Assembly: GCF_002836595.1 (NCBI RefSeq) | Contig: NZ_PJBB01000003.1 | Coordinates: forward strand, 868,001-932,000 | Direction: 5' to 3' | Source: Tenacibaculum sp. Bg11-29 | GTDB taxonomy: Bacteria > Bacteroidota > Bacteroidia > Flavobacteriales > Flavobacteriaceae | DNA length: 64,000 nt | Shown: positions 60,444-64,000 of the stretch, one piece after another | Position numbering within the stretch: the first letter of the stretch is position 1 | Layout: each line of letters begins with the position of its first letter | Translations under genes and position numbers: made by a program | The notes under the pieces: generated by a model | What the model was told of the DNA's origin: nothing | The model's input: only the letters and a program-made list of their open reading frames with translations | Database searches by the model: none

Positions 60444-61655
60444 TTAGTTGTTTTTTAATAATTGCCAAGGCTGTTGAATACTATTTTTTCTAATAGGTAA
60501 TAATTCACCGAATTGAAGAAAAACAAATTCACTTTGTTGAGGTTGTAAAAATACAAAATCATCTATTTCTAATATGCTTTTTTTAGTAGTATTAATCATT
60601 GTTTGATTGGTTGATGCGCCAAATAAACCATTCTCTTTTATGTTAAAGGGGTAGCAATAATCAGCTTTCCAATACCCTCCATAAATAAAAAAAGAAATTT
60701 TATTTTTAGAGTTTATAAGACTTAATAAGTTTTTAAATTTTTCTAAAGCAGGAAGTGTTGTTCCTTTAAACTTTTTTAAAACAGGTGTTGCTATATAACA
60801 TGCTGGTTGATATTTTTTTAATGAAGGGATATTAAAAGAAGTTGGTTTTACTAAACATGATCCAACAGAAATATCATTTAAAGGAGAATTATTGGATGTA
60901 TGTAAGTTTAATGTAGGACTTCCTGCTCCGTTAAAAGTTAATGTACTTGACCACAATGAAGAAAATTCTTTTTTAATAAGATCTTTACATTCTTGATAAA
61001 AAGTATTTGCCAATTGTAAAGCTTTCTCTTTTGAACGAATAATATAAGGTAATTTTACCACATGTGGATCATAGCCCATTAATCCACTAAATTCAATGTA
61101 TTGACTATCTAATGTCATAATTGATAACGCGTTTCTTAGTGCGTTAAGAGTCATAAATCCTCCACGGTGTAAACCAACGTCAATTTCAATATTTAAATGC
61201 AATTTTTGATTTAGTTTTTTGGCTAAATCAACATATTCTTGTATCCGTTGTTCAGAATCTACTAACCATTGTATTTGTTGATAAGGATTAAAACCGGTGC
61301 TATTTTTTGGTAAATTATTATAGTAATATTCAGCAGTTTTAATTGGCATGGGCTTTCCTATTAAAACATCATGTTTTTCATTTAGTTTTGATGTTAAATC
61401 TGTTAAAAAAGGCTGATGAAACACCATTAATTTATGTGTATTTGTCTTTTTTAAAATATAATCTATCAAGTTATATGAAGGCAGTGATTTTACAACTAAT
61501 CTAAAATTAATAGCAGTAGGCAGTGTTGCTTTTAAAGTATTAATATTAGTATCTAATCGATTTAAATCTATTAATAAGCATGGTATGGCTCTCTTATAGT
61601 TTTTTAAACTTAAGTTGAGTGCTTTAAAATATGTTTCATCTGTTATTTTTTTCAT
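60444..61655 (-). CDS. Alanine-racemase/D-threonine-aldolase-fold PLP enzyme
   Basis: A 403-residue PLP-fold enzyme. The N-terminal barrel opens AIPCLLIDLNRLDTNI and has the probable PLP lysine in FRLVVKSLPS, followed by EIDVGLHRGG and SGLMGYDPHVVK, which match the D-threonine aldolase/D-serine dehydratase-like family. The C-terminal domain keeps the fold (GSCLVKP, FIYGGYWKADYC), but the usual zinc-binding His and Cys of D-serine dehydratases are not obvious in DFVFLQPQQSEFVFL. It may be a distinct activity. It is 10 bases after the flavoenzyme gene. Confidence 0.75.
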   Translation of the reverse strand: MKKITDETYFKALNLSLKNYKRAIPCLLIDLNRLDTNINTLKATLPTAINFRLVVKSLPSYNLIDYILKKTNTHKLMVFHQPFLTDLTSKLNEKHDVLIGKPMPIKTAEYYYNNLPKNSTGFNPYQQIQWLVDSEQRIQEYVDLAKKLNQKLHLNIEIDVGLHRGGFMTLNALRNALSIMTLDSQYIEFSGLMGYDPHVVKLPYIIRSKEKALQLANTFYQECKDLIKKEFSSLWSSTLTFNGAGSPTLNLHTSNNSPLNDISVGSCLVKPTSFNIPSLKKYQPACYIATPVLKKFKGTTLPALEKFKNLLSLINSKNKISFFIYGGYWKADYCYPFNIKENGLFGASTNQTMINTTKKSILEIDDFVFLQPQQSEFVFLQFGELLPIRKNSIQQPWQLLKNN

Positions 61656-61665
61656 TACCAATCTT

Positions 61666-62952
61666 TTAAATATTAAATAACTTTTTAAGATATGGGTTGA
61701 TAAAAACTCCATTAGGGTCATTTTCTTTTCTTAATTTTATAAATGTAGTAAACTCAGGATACATTGTAGATATATCATTCGTTTTAAGAGTATTCATTTT
61801 CCCCCAATGTGGTCTTCCATCATAGGCTCTAAAAATTTCTTCTAAGGCAGTAAAATAAGACTTGTATTCTTTTTTATTATATACATGGCAGGCAATGTAG
61901 GTTGAATCTCTTTTATATGCAGGACTTAATAAAAGATCATCCCCTTTTACCCATCTATTTTCAATAGGAAAATGAATATCAAACTTTTTTTTGTTTACTA
62001 AATTCTTAACATCTTTAAATACATCTTTATATGTTTCAGATGGTACGTTGTATTCCATTTCACGAAATTTTACAATGCGAGGTGTCGCAAATATTTTATG
62101 ACTATAGTATACTTTTTTAATTGTACTAATGTTTGCAGCTGTTATTTTAGCAACGGTTTCATTTTGTGAAGGAAAATATCGGGCAAATTCACAGGCGAGT
62201 TTAAATATGTGGTTTTCTAAGAAGAATTCAGTCCAATAATTAAAAAAATTATCTTTATCTGGTGCTGTATTCTCTATAATATTTGTTGTTTTTGTCCAGG
62301 CTGTGTCTGTATAAGGTATCCAAAAAAATTCAAAATTTCTGTTTTCTTTATTACGTTGATCTAAAGTAGCTAATACATCATGTATGTTTTCTCTGCCATT
62401 TTGTAAAGTTAACTTATATGAAGGCACACATTGTATGGTTATTTCAGTAATAATACCTAAACATCCTAAAGAAAGGCTAGCAGCTTTAAATAGTTGTTCA
62501 TTTTTAGTAGTTGAACATTTTACAATTTCACCTTTACCATTAATAAATTTTAATTCAATAACTTGTGTACTTATCGAACCAAAGCTAGTACCTGTACCAT
62601 GTGTACCTGTACTAATGGCTCCAGCGATAGATTGAGAATCAATATCTCCTAAATTCTCCATAGCTAAGCCTTCAATGAATAGCAATTCTCCCAATAATTT
62701 TAATTTTGTACCTCCTTTAACTGTTGCTTGACATTTCTCTTTATTTGTTGATAATAGTCCTTGATACTTATCTAAACTAACTAAAATATGACTTGTTTGG
62801 CTTAATGGAGTAAAAGAATGACCAGTACCGATTGTTCGTATTTTCTTATTAGAATTCACAGCTTTTAAAATCAGTTGTTGAATTTCTATTTCTGTAGATG
62901 GATACGCAATTTCTGAAGGATTCCATTGTACATTTTCTGCCCAGTTTTTCAT
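61666..62952 (-). CDS. FAD-linked sugar-1,4-lactone oxidase-like enzyme
   Basis: A 428-residue vanillyl-alcohol-oxidase-type flavoprotein. The FAD domain contains IRTIGTGHSFTPLSQT, where the His is the usual covalent flavin attachment site, and AGAISTGTHGTGTSFGSIS. The C-terminal D-arabinono-1,4-lactone oxidase (ALO) domain ends DPNGVFINPYLKKLF. It would oxidise an aldonolactone or alditol with oxygen or another acceptor. No signal peptide is seen. It starts one base after the TetR stop, so it is in the same operon and probably the main regulated activity. Confidence 0.88.
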   Translation of the reverse strand: MKNWAENVQWNPSEIAYPSTEIEIQQLILKAVNSNKKIRTIGTGHSFTPLSQTSHILVSLDKYQGLLSTNKEKCQATVKGGTKLKLLGELLFIEGLAMENLGDIDSQSIAGAISTGTHGTGTSFGSISTQVIELKFINGKGEIVKCSTTKNEQLFKAASLSLGCLGIITEITIQCVPSYKLTLQNGRENIHDVLATLDQRNKENRNFEFFWIPYTDTAWTKTTNIIENTAPDKDNFFNYWTEFFLENHIFKLACEFARYFPSQNETVAKITAANISTIKKVYYSHKIFATPRIVKFREMEYNVPSETYKDVFKDVKNLVNKKKFDIHFPIENRWVKGDDLLLSPAYKRDSTYIACHVYNKKEYKSYFTALEEIFRAYDGRPHWGKMNTLKTNDISTMYPEFTTFIKLRKENDPNGVFINPYLKKLFNI

Positions 62953-62953
62953 A

Positions 62954-63577
62954 TTATAAATTCGTATGATTTTGGTTTGTTAATAAGCTTATATACGGGA
63001 GAATAATTTCATCGTATTTTTGAAGTAAAAAAAGTTTACTATTTTTTTCTAAAGTAGAGTGATGAATAGCAATACCCTCAATCATACTAATTAATTGTTG
63101 TGCAATTACAGATGCAGAAAGCGATATTTTAATTTCTTTGCTTTTTATAGAAGTATGAATAATATTTTCTATTTCTATATGGTATTCATGTAGCGTTTCA
63201 AGAATCTTTGTTCTAATAATATCATCACTTTCACTTTCTAATTGAAATAAAAAATAACGTCGAATAGGGAATAAAAGATCTCCTCCAGATTTTTCAACAA
63301 AATCAATTAAATCAACAAAAAATGTATACCTATTTTTTATTCTTTTTTGCAATGATAATGTTGAATCATCAATAAGAATATTGTCGTAAAGTTTAAAAAA
63401 GTACTCATCTAAAGCAGCTAAATAAATAGCATGTTTATTTTTAAAATGGTGGTAAATAGCACCTTTTGATGAGTTGGTAGCTAAGATAATATCATTTAAA
63501 CTGGTTTTTTGATACCCTTTATTTAAAAATAAAGTAAAAGCAGTTGTAATAATTTTTTCTTTACCCTGTTTAGCCAT
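62954..63577 (-). CDS. TetR/AcrR family regulator
   Basis: A 207-residue TetR repressor. The helix-turn-helix covers residues 8-52 (FLNKGYQKTSLNDIILATNSSKGAIYHHFKNKHAIYLAAL). The rest is an all-helical ligand domain. It heads the five-gene operon and is one base ahead of the flavoenzyme. An imperfect inverted repeat 38 bases upstream is the likely operator. Confidence 0.92.
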   Translation of the reverse strand: MAKQGKEKIITTAFTLFLNKGYQKTSLNDIILATNSSKGAIYHHFKNKHAIYLAALDEYFFKLYDNILIDDSTLSLQKRIKNRYTFFVDLIDFVEKSGGDLLFPIRRYFLFQLESESDDIIRTKILETLHEYHIEIENIIHTSIKSKEIKISLSASVIAQQLISMIEGIAIHHSTLEKNSKLFLLQKYDEIILPYISLLTNQNHTNL

Positions 63578-63614
63578 TTCGTTTTGTAATTTCTTTAAAG
63601 ATAAGAAAAAAAAT

Positions 63615-63638
63615 AAAACAGACTGTTTGGTTTGTTTT
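63615..63638 (-). promoter_or_regulatory. Probable TetR operator
   Basis: AAAACAGAC (63615-63623), 6-base spacer, GTTTGTTTT (63630-63638): an inverted repeat with one mismatch, in the style of TetR operators built on CAGACNNNNNNGTCTG-like halves. It is 38 bases upstream of the TetR start, just beyond the LuxE-like stop. Confidence 0.55.
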
Positions 63639-64000
63639 TTATAAAACCATTAAATTACATCCACGAATATCAGAATTATCAAAGCGACCAATAACTTCAA
63701 AGCTATTATTTGTGTATACTTTTCCTAAATCTTGGGTTGCAATAAAACTACAAGAATTATAATTAGCTAAGTCGATAACATTAATTCCACCTGATTTTTC
63801 TTTTGGTAAAATTGTTAGTGCATCTTCAGTATCTCGGGTTAAAATTTTCATCCAAGGCGGACAATTAAAAACGCCGTTTCCTTTAGAATAACCTTGACTT
63901 AGCAATTCGGTCATTCCATATTCTGAGTGAATTTTTTGAACACCAAATCCTTCTCCTAAAATTTGATGTAATTCGTTTCTTATAAGCTCTTTTCTTCTCC
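63639..64000 (-). CDS. LuxE-like acyl-protein synthetase/acyltransferase (partial, cut by window end)
   Basis: Only the C-terminal ~120 residues are inside the window; the frame is open to the right edge (reading in, RRKELIRNELHQILGEG). The visible part has IHSEYGMTELLSQGYSKG, the core motif of the LuxE/PaaK-like adenylating acyltransferase family, with later blocks VIDLANYNSCSFIATQDLGKVY and FDNSDIRGCNLMVL. The enzyme would activate an acyl acid with ATP. It ends 61 bases ahead of the TetR-led operon, on the same strand. Confidence 0.85.
   Translation of the reverse strand, partial: RRKELIRNELHQILGEGFGVQKIHSEYGMTELLSQGYSKGNGVFNCPPWMKILTRDTEDALTILPKEKSGGINVIDLANYNSCSFIATQDLGKVYTNNSFEVIGRFDNSDIRGCNLMVL

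Overview
The window is AT-rich chromosomal DNA of a marine-type member of the Flavobacteriaceae (Bacteroidota), possibly close to Tenacibaculum or Polaribacter; the genus is inference. The evidence is several proteins ending in type IX secretion (T9SS) sorting tails, OmpA-like and TonB-dependent outer-membrane proteins, DUF4175 and head-GIN proteins, starts without clear Shine-Dalgarno sequences, and TAnnTTTG-like promoter boxes. I see no rRNA, tRNA, CRISPR array or prophage. Two decayed genes lie together at 33.0-33.8 kb.

Layout. 0-6 kb: lipoproteins, a small membrane protein, a secreted lipase-like protein, and a MetR-like regulator divergent from a haloalkane dehalogenase. 6-11 kb: sbcC and sbcD. 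11-15 kb: a TerB-like protein, an outer-membrane barrel, gltX, a 51-residue cysteine-rich double-glycine-leader peptide not previously called as a gene, and another outer-membrane protein. 15-23 kb: DUF4175 protein, secreted His/Trp-rich protein, ybeY, mnmG and a methyltransferase, with parS-like palindromes on both sides of mnmG. 23-29 kb: DoxX, SPFH protein, YbjQ, TatA, head-GIN protein, RNase R and a lipid kinase. 29.7-30.4 kb: a gene-free segment dense in DnaA-box-like 9-mers, a candidate oriC. 30-33 kb: rpiB, a GNAT enzyme, and a flavodoxin-like/TetR pair with two matching operator palindromes. 33-34 kb: IS110 remnant and frameshifted GIY-YIG gene.

34-38 kb holds a probable copper-uptake operon: a CxxxC membrane protein, a Met/His-rich lipoprotein, and an OprC-like TonB-dependent receptor that keeps the copper-binding CxxxM pair. 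Then come an aldose-epimerase-like protein, recA, and a 1758-residue M43 metalloprotease with four GEVED modules, two of them an almost identical tandem copy. 45-50 kb: an HGSNAT-like membrane protein, AraC regulator, amidohydrolase lipoprotein, GNAT and dut. 50-54 kb: gpsA, an ACT-like predicted regulator and an MFS transporter. 54-57 kb: a secreted leucine-rich-repeat protein.

57-64 kb: a hypothetical secreted protein, glpD, then a tight five-gene operon on the minus strand (TetR, sugar-lactone-oxidase-like flavoenzyme, alanine-racemase-fold enzyme, two exported YHS-domain paralogues) with an operator-like repeat ahead of it and a terminator behind it. A LuxE-like acyltransferase is cut by the right end.

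Most promising for new biology: the double-glycine peptide at 13987-14142, the five-gene YHS operon, and the oriC/parS signals. These are read by eye; no database search was run.
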